From: Bacteroidales bacterium
Lineage (GTDB): Bacteria; Bacteroidota; Bacteroidia; Bacteroidales; UBA3663
Assembly: GCA_017449065.1 (NCBI GenBank)
Contig: JAFSKF010000034.1
Location: forward strand, 56,548-120,547
DNA length: 64,000 nt
Direction of reading: 5' to 3'
In this document: positions 34,740 through 44,484 of the stretch, in pieces
How positions within the stretch are numbered: position 1 is the stretch's first letter
Layout of the letters: each line of letters starts with the position of its first letter
Notes under the pieces: generated by a model
What the model was told of the DNA's origin: nothing
Database searches by the model: none
Seen by the model: the letters and a program-made list of their open reading frames with translations, nothing else
Made by a program: the position numbers and the translations under genes

Positions 34740-36158
34740 TTATTTCTTCGAACGACCGAATGGGAAGTTCATACCGAACGAGAAAGAAGAACTGCACTTC
34801 TCCAAAGGAATCCGGTCGCTGTTCACCGATCCGATATAGAAGCGATCGATGCCTACAAAGAGGTTGAAGCCTCTAACGTGCAGATTCAGCAAACCGCCAA
34901 TGCTGCTACCATAGGAGGAAGCACTACCGGAAATAGCCATATCGAAAATGGGAGATGGGGCGTAGTTGGCAACAAACCGGCCTTCCGAATAACCGAAGGC
35001 CTTTGAGAAGCGCTGGTTATACAGGGCACCGAACGAAATCTTCGGATAAACAGGTAACTTATACTCCACACCGAACGTGGCAGTAGCACCGATAGATTCG
35101 TTGATCTTCGTTGATTGGCTGACTACATCGAATCTTGCCATATCTTCCAGATCATCTTCGATACGATTCATTTGTTCGTCCAACGAACCATCTGTATATC
35201 CGCTCTTGCCGTTCGTTACGGTTCCTTCTCCGTCGTGTAATTTCAGTTTGTTGAATCCGTCGAATCGGAACTGTTTATTCTCTGAAGCGGCTTGGGCACA
35301 ATCCCACTTGAGCCAACCCAGATCGGTTACTGCTGCAGAGGCAGAAAGGCCCGGTACCAGATCGTCGAAGTCATAGACAGCACCCAGATCGAATGCCATA
35401 CCGAAGCCATTTAAGCCTGGCGTGAAGTCTTCGTAACCTGACATTTCGTTGGAGTTTTTCTTCATCTTCATGGTGCCGCCTCCGGCAATGTTCAGTTCGC
35501 CTTTCGAATTGATGAGCCAGGCGTCAGAACCAAAGCGGGCATAGGTGCCGTCCATGTTAACATCTGCGTAAGCCAAACCAAAGAGAGCCTTTACTTTGAG
35601 ACCGACACGCAGGTTGTCCAGAATGTCACGAGACTGACCGTAAGCCAGATCTGCCCACATCATACCGGTAGCTTTCGTGTCGCTGAAACTGTAAGTGACG
35701 TCGCTCTTCATATCCTTCATGAAATACAGCAGGTTCTTATCGAGGGTCAGACCTAATCGGGTGTGAACACCGAAGTCGATGGTATGGTAAGCACGTTTTG
35801 TGTTGAAGCCGATGGAAAGAATCGTCATATCGTATTCGGCATTCAGCATCGCATTCTTCGAAATGTTATTGTGAAATTCGCGGCTCGAAACTTCATCGTT
35901 CATGAAAGTGGTCAGTGAACCGTCAGCTCTCTTGTAAATAAGATCCTTGACACCGAAATTCGTACCGACTCCGAGACCGGTTGAACCGAGAATCGGCATG
36001 CTGAAGTAGCCGTCTTCGTTGGCAAGGGCTGGGTTCAGCTGATGACGGTAAATATAACTTTCCGAGAAATAACCGGTGCGCAGAGCCTGTGCCTGCAAGC
36101 TGAAAGTAGCGCAGCTCAACAGGGTGGCAATAGCCAAAGTATTAAATGATGATTTCAT
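34740..36158 (-). CDS. DUF5723 family outer-membrane beta-barrel protein
   Basis: 472 residues with a signal peptide ending in LQAQA. YFSESYIYRHQLNPALAN and MPILGSTGLGVGTNFGVKDL match the start of the DUF5723 family, whose members resemble FadL/PorV-type barrels. The end is alternating hydrophobic sequence with FGMNFPFGRSKK. Such proteins sit in the outer membrane; the cargo is unknown. It lies 32 bp after a large lipoprotein gene and probably shares its transcript. Confidence 0.82.
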   Translation of the reverse strand: MKSSFNTLAIATLLSCATFSLQAQALRTGYFSESYIYRHQLNPALANEDGYFSMPILGSTGLGVGTNFGVKDLIYKRADGSLTTFMNDEVSSREFHNNISKNAMLNAEYDMTILSIGFNTKRAYHTIDFGVHTRLGLTLDKNLLYFMKDMKSDVTYSFSDTKATGMMWADLAYGQSRDILDNLRVGLKVKALFGLAYADVNMDGTYARFGSDAWLINSKGELNIAGGGTMKMKKNSNEMSGYEDFTPGLNGFGMAFDLGAVYDFDDLVPGLSASAAVTDLGWLKWDCAQAASENKQFRFDGFNKLKLHDGEGTVTNGKSGYTDGSLDEQMNRIEDDLEDMARFDVVSQSTKINESIGATATFGVEYKLPVYPKISFGALYNQRFSKAFGYSEGRFVANYAPSPIFDMAISGSASSYGSSIGGLLNLHVRGFNLFVGIDRFYIGSVNSDRIPLEKCSSSFSFGMNFPFGRSKK

Positions 36159-36190
36159 AAATTTAATTTTTAAACTGTTGAGTATTCGGG

Positions 36191-38086
36191 TTAATCGTTG
36201 TCGTTAAGGTCAAGTACAAGATTCTTGAGGGTAACCTTTACATCCTTCAGAATCAGGTACTGTTTCGAAGTAAGGGATCGATCCGTTGCATCGCCGTGCA
36301 GGCGGAAAATAAGATCCTGAATCTTGCTGATGTCGTTAATGCTGAGATTCATATTGACATCGGTCACAGTCGGATTCTCGAAGGTGCCGCCTGGGATGCT
36401 AACCGTTTCGAAGGCTATCAGCGAAGGATCCTCATTACCGTTCAGATCGGTGGCAATCAGATCCAGTTTGATATCCAGACCTAAGGTGCTTGTCACGTTG
36501 AACTGAACAGAAGCGTTCTGGATTTCATTCAGGGTTTCAGACAGTTTGTCGTCGTCATTGCTCTTGTTGTCAAAAACATCCTCCGACCGTTCATCGTAAG
36601 TGATGTGTATCCGGTTGAAGTCAAACGGAACCTTGACGGCATAATCACCGGAAATATGCATGGTGTTGCCCAACTTGTACTGATAAACCTGGGTGGAATC
36701 AGCCACAGGCGTAATCAATACGGAAATAACATCTGGAACAGGCTCGACAAAGGTGCTGAAGTCTTCGTTATAGAAGGTGAAAAGCGGATCGTCTCCGGCT
36801 TCCGGTTTTGCCTTGAAAACGATTTTGGCAGAGGTATTGTCACCCAATGGAGTGAGACGCACCTGATCGAATGTGACTTGTTTGCCTTTGTCGGAGGTAA
36901 ATACTGCCTTTGCGAAAATGCCGATCTTGCACTCGTTGGTCAAATTAACGGTCGCCTGCGGATTCTTGATGTCAAGCACGACGTCATCTGCCTGCAGGAA
37001 ATCCAGGTCATCGCCTAAATTGATGGAAACATCCGTAGAAATCGGATTGATGGTCGGGAAGAATTTGCCGTAAATCGTTTCCATGGTAACAGAGGTTGTC
37101 TCAAGAGAAATGGCAAGCTTCGTACCGGCTGTGAAAGTGAAATAGGGTTTCGAAGAAAGGGAATACAGGTAGAGCACATCCGAACCGCTGAGAGAAGACA
37201 TATTCGAAATAGCTACTTCCGAATAAATACCGATGCGGGTTTCGCGATGCAGTTTGCCGCTTTCGTTCTTCAGCGGACTGTCGCTGAAATCCATGCCGCT
37301 GATGATAATGTCCTCGGATCGCACGGTGAGGGCATTCGAGCCTGCTGGCTTGTGTGCTGTGACGTTAGGCAGGGAAATCCAGCCCTGCGGGTATTTGACG
37401 CCTTGCGGATTTTCTGCTACCATGAAGTCCGGCAATTCGAGTCTGACGTTCTGCAAAGTCACATCGTACTCTGCGGCAGCATTCGGAAGATCGGTGAGCG
37501 CGAACGACAAAACGCTCTTCATCGGAGCATTCTTGCGCTCGAAAGCAACCGTGCTGATTTCCAGCAGCGCGGCATCAACACCATTAGCATTGATGATAAT
37601 CAAGGTGTCAGGCACATCGTTACCGGTAGTCGGAGTGGTAATGTCCGGATTCGACAAAGAACCGAGTGCGACCAATGGCGTCAGCGGACCCATGGCATTG
37701 ATGGCAGTTTGCTGTGCATCGGTGAGATTGGTAATCTGGAAGACATAAGGAATCGTGGGGAACTGAACCTTAGGAACGTCAATACGGGCTTCAGCCACCG
37801 TAACGTCCGAAGGATCCAAGGTTCCGTCGGTTCCCATGTAATAGTTTCCGAACTCGTCTAAGGAAATGTTCTCGGAATCATCGGGGTCGATGAGTTCGGT
37901 AGCAAAAATAGTGTCAGTAGATCCCAACGGAATAGTCAGGCCGTCTCTGAGAATCGACACAGTCAGATCGATACCGTCGTCTTCGGTCAACTTGTCGTAT
38001 GCCGAATCTTTGGTACAACCTGTAAACGCTAATCCTGCGATTGCAGCAAGGAAAAGCATACCTCTGGATTGAACTTTGTAATTCAT
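36191..38086 (-). CDS. Large lipoprotein of unknown function
   Basis: 631 residues. The signal has lipobox FTGC (about residues 20-23, LAFTGCTKDSAYDKL). The body is beta-rich and acidic without a recognised catalytic motif (DLTVSILRDGLTIPLGSTDT, SDVSINLGDDLDF-type repeats, and a closing DLIFRLHGDATDR region). Repeated Ig-like strands are suggested by the alternating pattern. Its pairing with the DUF5723 barrel (32 bp downstream) suggests the two form one outer-membrane complex; this is inference. Four consecutive genes from rbfA are colinear. Confidence 0.65.
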   Translation of the reverse strand: MNYKVQSRGMLFLAAIAGLAFTGCTKDSAYDKLTEDDGIDLTVSILRDGLTIPLGSTDTIFATELIDPDDSENISLDEFGNYYMGTDGTLDPSDVTVAEARIDVPKVQFPTIPYVFQITNLTDAQQTAINAMGPLTPLVALGSLSNPDITTPTTGNDVPDTLIIINANGVDAALLEISTVAFERKNAPMKSVLSFALTDLPNAAAEYDVTLQNVRLELPDFMVAENPQGVKYPQGWISLPNVTAHKPAGSNALTVRSEDIIISGMDFSDSPLKNESGKLHRETRIGIYSEVAISNMSSLSGSDVLYLYSLSSKPYFTFTAGTKLAISLETTSVTMETIYGKFFPTINPISTDVSINLGDDLDFLQADDVVLDIKNPQATVNLTNECKIGIFAKAVFTSDKGKQVTFDQVRLTPLGDNTSAKIVFKAKPEAGDDPLFTFYNEDFSTFVEPVPDVISVLITPVADSTQVYQYKLGNTMHISGDYAVKVPFDFNRIHITYDERSEDVFDNKSNDDDKLSETLNEIQNASVQFNVTSTLGLDIKLDLIATDLNGNEDPSLIAFETVSIPGGTFENPTVTDVNMNLSINDISKIQDLIFRLHGDATDRSLTSKQYLILKDVKVTLKNLVLDLNDND

Positions 38087-38134
38087 AGGTGTTGAATTAA
38101 AGGTTTTTATTATGGTTTATTATTGTTTTCGATG

Positions 38135-39340
38135 TTAAAAATTCAAGTGGCGGGTGGTAACAAACGTGATGATGAATCCGATTCCACAAACGGATAATGC
38201 TACCCATACGACATCCATCCAGGACAAGAGCACCGGGTAGCTGTCAACGACGAACATACTGCTTCCGTCACCCAACCCAATTAATCCGAAGTGCTGTTGC
38301 AACAGGCACAAAACAACTCCGATGATAATACCCAGCAAGGTTCCGGTTCCAGTAACTAACCAGCCTTCGAGCGTGAATATGTTCCGGATCATCCGGTTGC
38401 CGGCTCCTAAGTATCGCAGGGTTCTGATGTCCTCTTCTTTGTCGATAATCAACATGGCCAATGCGCCAATCAAGTTGAACGATGCAATGAGAAGAATGAA
38501 CAGAATCAGCAGGAATGTCAGCCATTTCTCTGTCTGGACAATACGGTAACTGTCGGCTTGCTGTTCGTTGCGGGTAAGGATGGTGAAACCGGAAAGTTTC
38601 GGTAGCAGGTCTTTCTTGACCGATTCGTCGTCATACCCGGGACGCAGTTTCAGTTCGTAGGCGGAACAGGCCAGACTGTCTTGTACCAACTGCCTTGCGG
38701 CTTGAATGTCAACAATGCAAAGATCGTCGTCGTAGTCACTTTGTTGGACGGCAAACTGTGCCGAACAGAAGAAGTCGTGAGCGATGAATGCTTCTTCAGG
38801 GTTTGTCAGATTGATTTTCCCGGAACGTCGCGGACAGTAGAATGTCATGGGGCGGAGGAAACCCGGGCGACAGCCCACTTGCTGCGACAGTCCGATACCC
38901 AAAATGGCAAAGTCGGTAACTTCATTCTTGAGCAGATAGAAGCCGTTCCACAGGATGCTGTCAATCAGCGTAACTTGCGTGTAGGCAGAATCCACTCCTT
39001 TCATGCGTGCCGGTGTCTGTCTGCCATTGTTGATGATCAGAACAGTTTCCAACAAAGTGGCACTTATGTTTCCCACGCCTGGGTTGCTGGCGATGAGTTT
39101 CCGAACTTCCGGGTCATCCTGAAAGAACTTGCCCTCCGACGATTCGATTTTGAGTTCCGGATCGAGTTGGGAAGTCAGTTTCCCGATCAGGCTTTCGAAT
39201 CCGTTATAGACCGAAAGGATGCAGACAAGAGCTGCCGTGATGATTGCTGCACCAAAAGCTGCCACTAAGGTGATGGCGTTGATGGCACTATGGCTTTTCT
39301 TCGCCAAGAGATATCGGGCGGCAATCTTGAATGTGAGCAT
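38135..39340 (-). CDS. ABC transporter permease, LolE/MacB-FtsX family
   Basis: 401 residues with four membrane segments in the LolC/LolE pattern: one at the N-terminus (ITLVAAFGAAIITAALVCIL), a large periplasmic domain (about residues 45-270), then three (FLLILFILLIASFNLIGALA, GTGTLLGIIIGVVLCLLQQ and VVWVALSVCGIGFIITFV). The motif LAMLIIDKEEDIRTLRYLGA is typical of LolE. The family works with LolD to release lipoproteins from the inner membrane; no ATPase gene is adjacent. Its ATG directly abuts the rbfA stop codon. Confidence 0.9.
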   Translation of the reverse strand: MLTFKIAARYLLAKKSHSAINAITLVAAFGAAIITAALVCILSVYNGFESLIGKLTSQLDPELKIESSEGKFFQDDPEVRKLIASNPGVGNISATLLETVLIINNGRQTPARMKGVDSAYTQVTLIDSILWNGFYLLKNEVTDFAILGIGLSQQVGCRPGFLRPMTFYCPRRSGKINLTNPEEAFIAHDFFCSAQFAVQQSDYDDDLCIVDIQAARQLVQDSLACSAYELKLRPGYDDESVKKDLLPKLSGFTILTRNEQQADSYRIVQTEKWLTFLLILFILLIASFNLIGALAMLIIDKEEDIRTLRYLGAGNRMIRNIFTLEGWLVTGTGTLLGIIIGVVLCLLQQHFGLIGLGDGSSMFVVDSYPVLLSWMDVVWVALSVCGIGFIITFVTTRHLNF

Positions 39341-39676
39341 TTACTTTTTCAATAATTCGTCAATGCGCTCCAGGCAATCGAGCGAGTCGTCAATCTCGAA
39401 ACGAAGTTCCGGAATGATTCGCAGTTGGTATCGTACCTGATTGCCCAAAGCACCGCGTATGCCGGATACGTGCGTGTTCAGATTCTTCACGATTTCAGTT
39501 CCTCGGTCAGAAGGAAACACGCTGACAAACACTTTGGCGAAACTCAGGTCAGGAGCCGTCCGTACAGCGCTGACGCTCACCATCAGGCCGCGGGTTTTGG
39601 CAGTTTCCTGACGGATGATCTCTGCCAGTTCTTTTTCAATCAGTCGGTTTACTTTATCTAAGCGGTTGCTGTCCAT
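39341..39676 (-). CDS. rbfA: 30S ribosome-binding factor A
   Basis: 111 residues with the RbfA KH fold: LDKVNRLIEKELAEIIRQET, GLMVSVSAVRTAPDLSFAKV, FVSVFPS and RYQLRIIPELRFEIDDSLD. It binds the 30S subunit during 16S rRNA maturation and cold adaptation. It is at the head of a run with the LolE-like permease; the two genes have no bases between them. Confidence 0.95.
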   Translation of the reverse strand: MDSNRLDKVNRLIEKELAEIIRQETAKTRGLMVSVSAVRTAPDLSFAKVFVSVFPSDRGTEIVKNLNTHVSGIRGALGNQVRYQLRIIPELRFEIDDSLDCLERIDELLKK

Positions 39677-39820
39677 TGTCTGAATTCGTAATAGTTATTT
39701 CGTTGCAAAGATGAACATTTTTTTTCTCTTTTGCAAATTTTATAGGAAAAATTACCGTATTTGCGCTAATTTGCCCCGATTTTCTAAATTTGGGGCTCAA
39801 AAATACTAATCTGCAGGGTC

Positions 39821-40753
39821 TTATTTTCCGCTATTCCTTTCCCAGAATACGCCGTCTGCATACCCCTGGATGCGGGTGTCTGTCTGTGCCGTTTCCAGCC
39901 GTTTCAGCGCCCAAAGCACGTATTCCGGATTCATTTCGATGCCCAGATAGTGCCGGTTCAGCTTGGCGGCAGTTACAGCAGTCGATCCGCTACCGAGAAA
40001 AGGATCCGCGACGATGCCTCCTTCAGGGCAGGAAGCCAGTATGAGTTTCGCCAGCAGTTTTTCGGGCTTTTGGGTCGGATGATCGGTGTTTTCGGGCATC
40101 GACCAGTAGGGGATGCTGATGTCATCCCAGAAGTTGCTGGGGCAGGTGAGCCGGAACTTGCCGTCCTGAGTCTCTTCCCAATCTTTGGGCGTGCCGTCAG
40201 CCGTCACATACGGAGCAATCACCTTGCGTTTCTGTTTGACGGATTCCACATCGAAATAGAAATCTTTGGCGCTTAGGGTGCCATACCAGATATCTTCCGT
40301 GCAGTTCTTCCAGTTGCTTTTCGAACCGCGTCCTTTCTCACGTTGCCAGGTGATGCGGTTGCGGATGTGGACGTTGCATTGCTTCAGCGCAGCATAGATG
40401 ACCGGACTTGACTGCCAGTCGCAGCAGACATAAACCGATCCGTCCGGCTTCAGCAGCTCCAGCGTCTGTGGCAACCATTGGAGTACATACTGCAAATACT
40501 CTTCGTCGCTGCTTTTGCGGGTACGGAGGTCTCCGAACTGGATGGAAAGATTGTAGGGCGGATCGATGATCAGCAGATCGGCAAAGCCTTTGGGCAGGAG
40601 TGGAAGCGCCGTCAGCAGATCCTGACAATAAATCCGGTCCGTAACGTCGGAAAGGGACGCTTCGGACGTGAGTTTTCGGATGGATTCGCTGAGCCGTTGC
40701 CGTTCTGTTTCATTCAGCGTCAGCGTCTTGTTTCTGGCCGATCGTTCTTTCAT
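39821..40753 (-). CDS. Orphan DNA adenine-N6 methyltransferase (beta-class)
   Basis: 310 residues. Catalytic motif IV is LLIIDPPYNLSIQFG (DPPY, about residues 63-66) and comes before motif I, DPFLGSGSTAVTAAKLNRHY (about residues 255-274). That order defines the beta class, which includes CcrM-type and HinfI-type enzymes. DHPTQKPEKLLAKLI is a further family marker. There is no restriction gene, so it is either a solitary regulator or epigenetic methylase or a restriction-modification remnant. Its ATG overlaps the stop of the upstream O-methyltransferase by 4 bp. It lies within an otherwise housekeeping run. Confidence 0.9.
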   Translation of the reverse strand: MKERSARNKTLTLNETERQRLSESIRKLTSEASLSDVTDRIYCQDLLTALPLLPKGFADLLIIDPPYNLSIQFGDLRTRKSSDEEYLQYVLQWLPQTLELLKPDGSVYVCCDWQSSPVIYAALKQCNVHIRNRITWQREKGRGSKSNWKNCTEDIWYGTLSAKDFYFDVESVKQKRKVIAPYVTADGTPKDWEETQDGKFRLTCPSNFWDDISIPYWSMPENTDHPTQKPEKLLAKLILASCPEGGIVADPFLGSGSTAVTAAKLNRHYLGIEMNPEYVLWALKRLETAQTDTRIQGYADGVFWERNSGK

Positions 40754-41430
40754 AGCTTCCTGATAATGGTCAAGCCGTCGCGCATCGGGAGAATCACTTT
40801 CTCTACGCGAGGGTCGGTGGCCAGAAAATCGTTGAATCTTTGCAAGCCTTTTGTCTGCAAATCACTTTCTTTGGGATGCTCTTCCAGCACTTTGCCGTCC
40901 CACAGCGTATTGTCTGCCAGGATGAGTCCGCCTTTGCGCACGAACGGAAGAACGAGTTCGTAATATTCCAGATAGTGGCGTTTGTCAGCATCAATGAAGC
41001 ATACATCCCAAGGCTGGGAAACCTGCTGGCTGACTTGCGGAATGAGCGATAGCGCATCGCCTAAATGCAGATGAATCTTTTCCCCGATTGCACCTGCCCG
41101 ATGCAGGTTCTCGCGGATAAAGTCTTCCAGTTCGTCGAAAACTTCGATGGTATGCAAGGTTTCTTCTCCCGTTTCCGGATCGGGAGTCAGCGCTTCCGCC
41201 ATGCTGATGGCGCTGTAGCCGCTGAAGGTTCCCAGTTCCAGAATACGGTGCGCCTGTACGAGGCTGCAAAGCATTTTCAGCATCCGTCCTTGCAGATGAC
41301 CGCTGCACATACGGGTATAGGTGAGGCGCAAATGAGTGAGGCGCTGCACTTTGTGCAACACCTCGGGTTCCGGATCAATGTGACGGAGCACATATTCGTC
41401 CAGTGCGTCTGCAGTCTCCTCGTAGTTCAT
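40750..41430 (-). CDS. SAM-dependent O-methyltransferase (caffeoyl-CoA type fold)
   Basis: 226 residues, type-3 O-methyltransferase family: LCSLVQAHRILELGTFSGYS (SAM motif I), TIEVFDELEDFIRENLHRAG, VCFIDADKRHYLEYYELVLP (metal-binding DADK) and GGLILADNTLWDGKVLEE. The natural substrate is unknown; many bacterial members modify tRNA (TrmR) or small catechols. It is downstream of pyk with only one base between the genes, a grouping common in Bacteroidales by recollection. Confidence 0.9.
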   Translation of the reverse strand: MNYEETADALDEYVLRHIDPEPEVLHKVQRLTHLRLTYTRMCSGHLQGRMLKMLCSLVQAHRILELGTFSGYSAISMAEALTPDPETGEETLHTIEVFDELEDFIRENLHRAGAIGEKIHLHLGDALSLIPQVSQQVSQPWDVCFIDADKRHYLEYYELVLPFVRKGGLILADNTLWDGKVLEEHPKESDLQTKGLQRFNDFLATDPRVEKVILPMRDGLTIIRKL

Positions 41431-42854
41431 TTACGACTCGCAAAGGATTTTTTCTGCCTTGTTGATTTCCAGCGACGAAATACCTTGGTTGGTGGCACCG
41501 AAGAGGTAGGCCATCAGATCGTCCTTGCTGATTTTGTTCGCTTTGACCAGTTCCGACAGACCTACGTAGATGAAGTGGTTGTCGGAGGCATCCACGAATT
41601 CCGGATCCACGCCATACGAAAGGGCAAGCAGGCGGACGGCTTTCATATCGTGACAGAAGGCGAAGATCGTTCCCTTCGGACGATAGCTGGAGAGCATTCG
41701 GGCAGCATAGCCGTTGCGGGCCTCGATGATGAACGCATCCACGCCCAGACTTTCTTGGGCAATGGCGGCGTGCTTGCAGAGGTAGGTGGAAACGTTAGGC
41801 GAAACACGTCCAAAGAAAGACGGAATCTTGTATTCCTGCTGCTCGAATTCAGCTTCCGCTTCACGGCAGACCTGCGCCATTGTCTGTACTGCCTCGCGCG
41901 GGTAAGCGCCGTAAGCCGTTTCGCCGGAAAGCATCACGGCATCGGTTTGTGCAAATACGGCATTGGCGATGTCCGAAATCTCGGCACGCGTAGGACGTGG
42001 GTTCTTGATCATCGTGTGCAGCATCTGGGTGGCCACGATAACCGGCTTGTTCCGGATCATGCACTTGCGGATGAGCATACGCTGAATGCCCGGGATTTTT
42101 TCCTGTGGAACCTCGATGCCCAGGTCGCCGCGGGCAACCATCACGCCGTAGGCAACATCCAGAATCTCGTCGATGTTATCCACGCCTTCCTGATTCTCGA
42201 TTTTGGCGATGATTTTGATGTTCGATTTTTGGGCATCCAGAATCTCCTGAATGTCGAGAATGTCCTGCTTGCTTCTTACGAACGAGTGGGCGATGAAGTC
42301 GATGTCTTCCTCAATAGCGAGATTGATGTTGTGACGGTCTTTTTCCGTCAGCGAAGGCAGCTTGATGCTCACTCCGGGCACATTGACGCTCTTGCGCTGT
42401 CCCATTTCACCATGGTTCTGAGCCTCAGCAATCAGCACATTGTCCTCTTTGCGGATAATCTTGAAGGCGATTTCGCCGTCATCAATCAGCACGTTGGCGC
42501 CTACGGGTACATCGTTCACGAAGTTGGCATAGTTCATTGAGATCTCCTCGTGAGTGGAAACACCGTTCGGATTGCCAACCATGCGTACCACGTCGCCCGG
42601 TTCGAAGATGACGAACTTCTCTGTATATTCGGGAGGAAATACCGTAGTGGGATTTCCGGACCCTTTGTATCGATCAAAATCGGAATTTTATTGCTGACGG
42701 TGCGCACGTTGGCAATCAGTTGGTGCAACCCTTCGTCGGTTGCATGTGCCGTATTCATGCGGACAACGTTCATCCCTCTGTCGTATAAATCCTGTAAAAA
42801 AGGTACATCACAGCGGATATCGCTGATAGTACATACGATTTTTGTTTTCTTCAT
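41431..42854 (-). pseudogene. pyk: Pyruvate kinase split by a single-base deletion
   Basis: The N-terminal part (42854 to about 42651) reads MKKTKIVCTISDIRCDVPFL and continues to the conserved TKGPEI. There one G is missing: the DNA GAAATCCCACTACGG should be GAAATCCGCACTACGG to give EIRTT. The frame then shifts, and the rest (ending at 41431) is in another frame with VFPPEYTEKFVIFEPGDVV, MVARGDLGIEVP and AQTDAVMLSGETAYGAYP all intact. Restoring one base gives about 474 residues, the normal size. Everything else is well conserved, so either the lesion is very recent or it is a sequence error. Glycolytic role: PEP + ADP to pyruvate + ATP. It lies downstream of aroQ. Confidence 0.93.
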
Positions 42855-42891
42855 AATACCTTAAATATGTAATCCTAAATACCTAATCTTT

Positions 42892-43368
42892 TTACTTCTT
42901 ATTCAAACCGATCAGTCCTTCAACGGCCAGCCGGTATCCGTCCAATCCGAATCCGATTACGATTCCTGCCGCAGCCGGCGAAATGAACGAATGATGGCGG
43001 AATTCCTCGCGCTGGTGTACGTTGCTGATGTGCACTTCAATTACCGGCGTCTTGACGGCCTTGATGGCATCGTGAATAGCGACGCTGGTGTGCGTGTAGG
43101 CACCGGCATTCAGCACGATACCGTCCGCCAGGCTGCCTTCCGGATGCGCTGCGTCCGAACGGAGATTCGCCTCATTACCGAAGCCTGCCTGATGGATCCG
43201 ATCGACAATCTCGCCTTCTACGTTGCTCTGGAAATATTCGATGTCAACCTGCGGGAACTGTTTGCGTAAGGCTTCCAGATACGATTCGAAAGTCTCAGCA
43301 CCGTAAATTCCCGGCTCTCTCCGCCCGAGCAGGTTCAGGTTCGGACCGTTTATAATCAGAATTTTCAT
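42892..43368 (-). CDS. aroQ: Type II 3-dehydroquinate dehydratase
   Basis: 158 residues from ATG 43368; frames from 43371 or 43383 add a few residues. Diagnostics: [19 protein letters not shown] with the active-site Arg/Tyr loop, FFQSN-type segment [35 protein letters not shown] and [19 protein letters not shown]. It performs the third step of the shikimate pathway. It is divergent from xerD. Confidence 0.96.
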   Translation of the reverse strand: MKILIINGPNLNLLGRREPGIYGAETFESYLEALRKQFPQVDIEYFQSNVEGEIVDRIHQAGFGNEANLRSDAAHPEGSLADGIVLNAGAYTHTSVAIHDAIKAVKTPVIEVHISNVHQREEFRHHSFISPAAAGIVIGFGLDGYRLAVEGLIGLNKK

Positions 43369-43398
43369 CATTTTCTTGGTCAATATTTCTATTTTTAC

Positions 43399-43441
43399 TA
43401 AATTTGCAGCGTCAAAGCAACCATTTTATGGCGCAAAGTTA
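43399..43441. promoter_or_regulatory. Divergent -7 boxes for xerD (plus) and aroQ (minus)
   Basis: TAAATTTG at 43399-43406 on the plus strand and TAACTTTG at 43441-43434 on the minus strand both match the Bacteroidetes -7 box. The -33 partners are weak. Confidence 0.45.
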
Positions 43442-43456
43442 ATCATTTTTTTTGAA

Positions 43457-44356
43457 ATGACCGAAAATAATCTGATAAATTATCAATCTTTTTTGAAATT
43501 TGAACGGAATTTAACCGAGAATTCCGTTGAGGCCTATATTTCAGATATCAAAAAATTACAGGTTTTCATTGAAGATAAGCACTTGACGCTCGAAACGGCA
43601 ACTCCCGATATGATCGAAGAATTCATGTGTAGCCTGAACGATGTGGGTATTGCCCCTTCGTCGCAGAAGCGCATTCTGATCGGTATCCGTTCTTTCTATA
43701 AGTTCTTGCGTCTGGAACGGATTATCGAGGTCGATCCGACGGAACTGATCGACTCTCCCAAGCTGGGAGAACATCTTCCGATGGTGCTTTCCATTCAGGA
43801 AGTGGATGATATGATTGCTTGTCCGGATCCGTCCACCTGCGACGGACAGCGGAACCGCGCCATTCTGGAGACACTTTACAGTTGCGGCCTCCGGGTGTCG
43901 GAACTGACCGACCTGAAGATTTCGAACATTTTCGAAAAAGAGCATTACCTCTTGGTGTACGGAAAGGGAAGGAAGGAGCGAATTGTTCCCATTTCCGACT
44001 CTGCTTTACGGGAGATTCATAACTATTTTGCATTCCGGTATGAACTGGACATCAAGCCGGGATTTCAGGATTACGTCTTCCTGAACCGCTTCGGGCGGAA
44101 ACTAAGTCGGATGATGGTGTTCAACATCGTGAAAAGATATGCGCAGGAAGCAGGCGTGCAGAAAGAGATCAGCCCGCATACGTTCCGACACACTTTTGCC
44201 ACCCATCTTCTGGAGGGAGGAGCCAATCTGCGAGCCATTCAGATGATGCTCGGACACGAACAGATTTCTACGACAGAAATATATACAAAAGTCGATAAAC
44301 AGATGCTTAGGGAGGAAATTTTGACTTATCACCCTCGCAATCGAAAGAAAAAATAG
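43457..44356 (+). CDS. xerD: Site-specific tyrosine recombinase XerD
   Basis: 299 residues from ATG 43457. The long frame from 43376 would overlap aroQ and its promoter. N-terminal SAM-like core-binding domain: NYQSFLKFERNLTENSVEAY. Catalytic residues of the tyrosine recombinases are all visible: Arg in YSCGLRVSELTDLK, Lys in YGKGRKERIVPIS, HxxR in PHTFRHTFATHLLEGG, His in MLGHEQISTTEIYT and the Tyr nucleophile in IYTKVD. Its role is dimer resolution of the chromosome at dif. No att site or phage gene is nearby, so it is a housekeeping enzyme. Confidence 0.95.
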   Translation: MTENNLINYQSFLKFERNLTENSVEAYISDIKKLQVFIEDKHLTLETATPDMIEEFMCSLNDVGIAPSSQKRILIGIRSFYKFLRLERIIEVDPTELIDSPKLGEHLPMVLSIQEVDDMIACPDPSTCDGQRNRAILETLYSCGLRVSELTDLKISNIFEKEHYLLVYGKGRKERIVPISDSALREIHNYFAFRYELDIKPGFQDYVFLNRFGRKLSRMMVFNIVKRYAQEAGVQKEISPHTFRHTFATHLLEGGANLRAIQMMLGHEQISTTEIYTKVDKQMLREEILTYHPRNRKKK

Positions 44357-44384
44357 CAAAAATAGTCAATATTTATGTCAAAAA

Positions 44385-44416
44385 TTTGGATGATATTAAA
44401 AATGTTTCTATCTTTG
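44385..44416 (+). promoter_or_regulatory. Promoter of the abundant TPR lipoprotein
   Basis: TTTG (44385-44388), a 20-bp gap and TATCTTTG (44409-44416), a near-ideal match. The leader to ATG 44485 is about 60 nt. Confidence 0.75.
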
Positions 44417-44484
44417 CACCGATTTTTTATAGATGTTTTACGTCAGAAACATAATATACAAACAATCTAATTTATAAATTCACT

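Noticed and set aside
33640..34797. Minus-strand frame of 385 codons over the second RHS core
   Set aside because: Shadow of GC-rich RHS repeats; the plus-strand frame has the RHS signatures.
41065..42540. Plus-strand frame of 491 codons opposite pyk and the O-methyltransferase
   Set aside because: Long only because of codon composition; the opposite strand carries recognised enzymes.
43457..44356. Integrase of a mobile element
   Set aside because: Housekeeping XerD features, no attachment-site duplication and no phage or transposon genes nearby.
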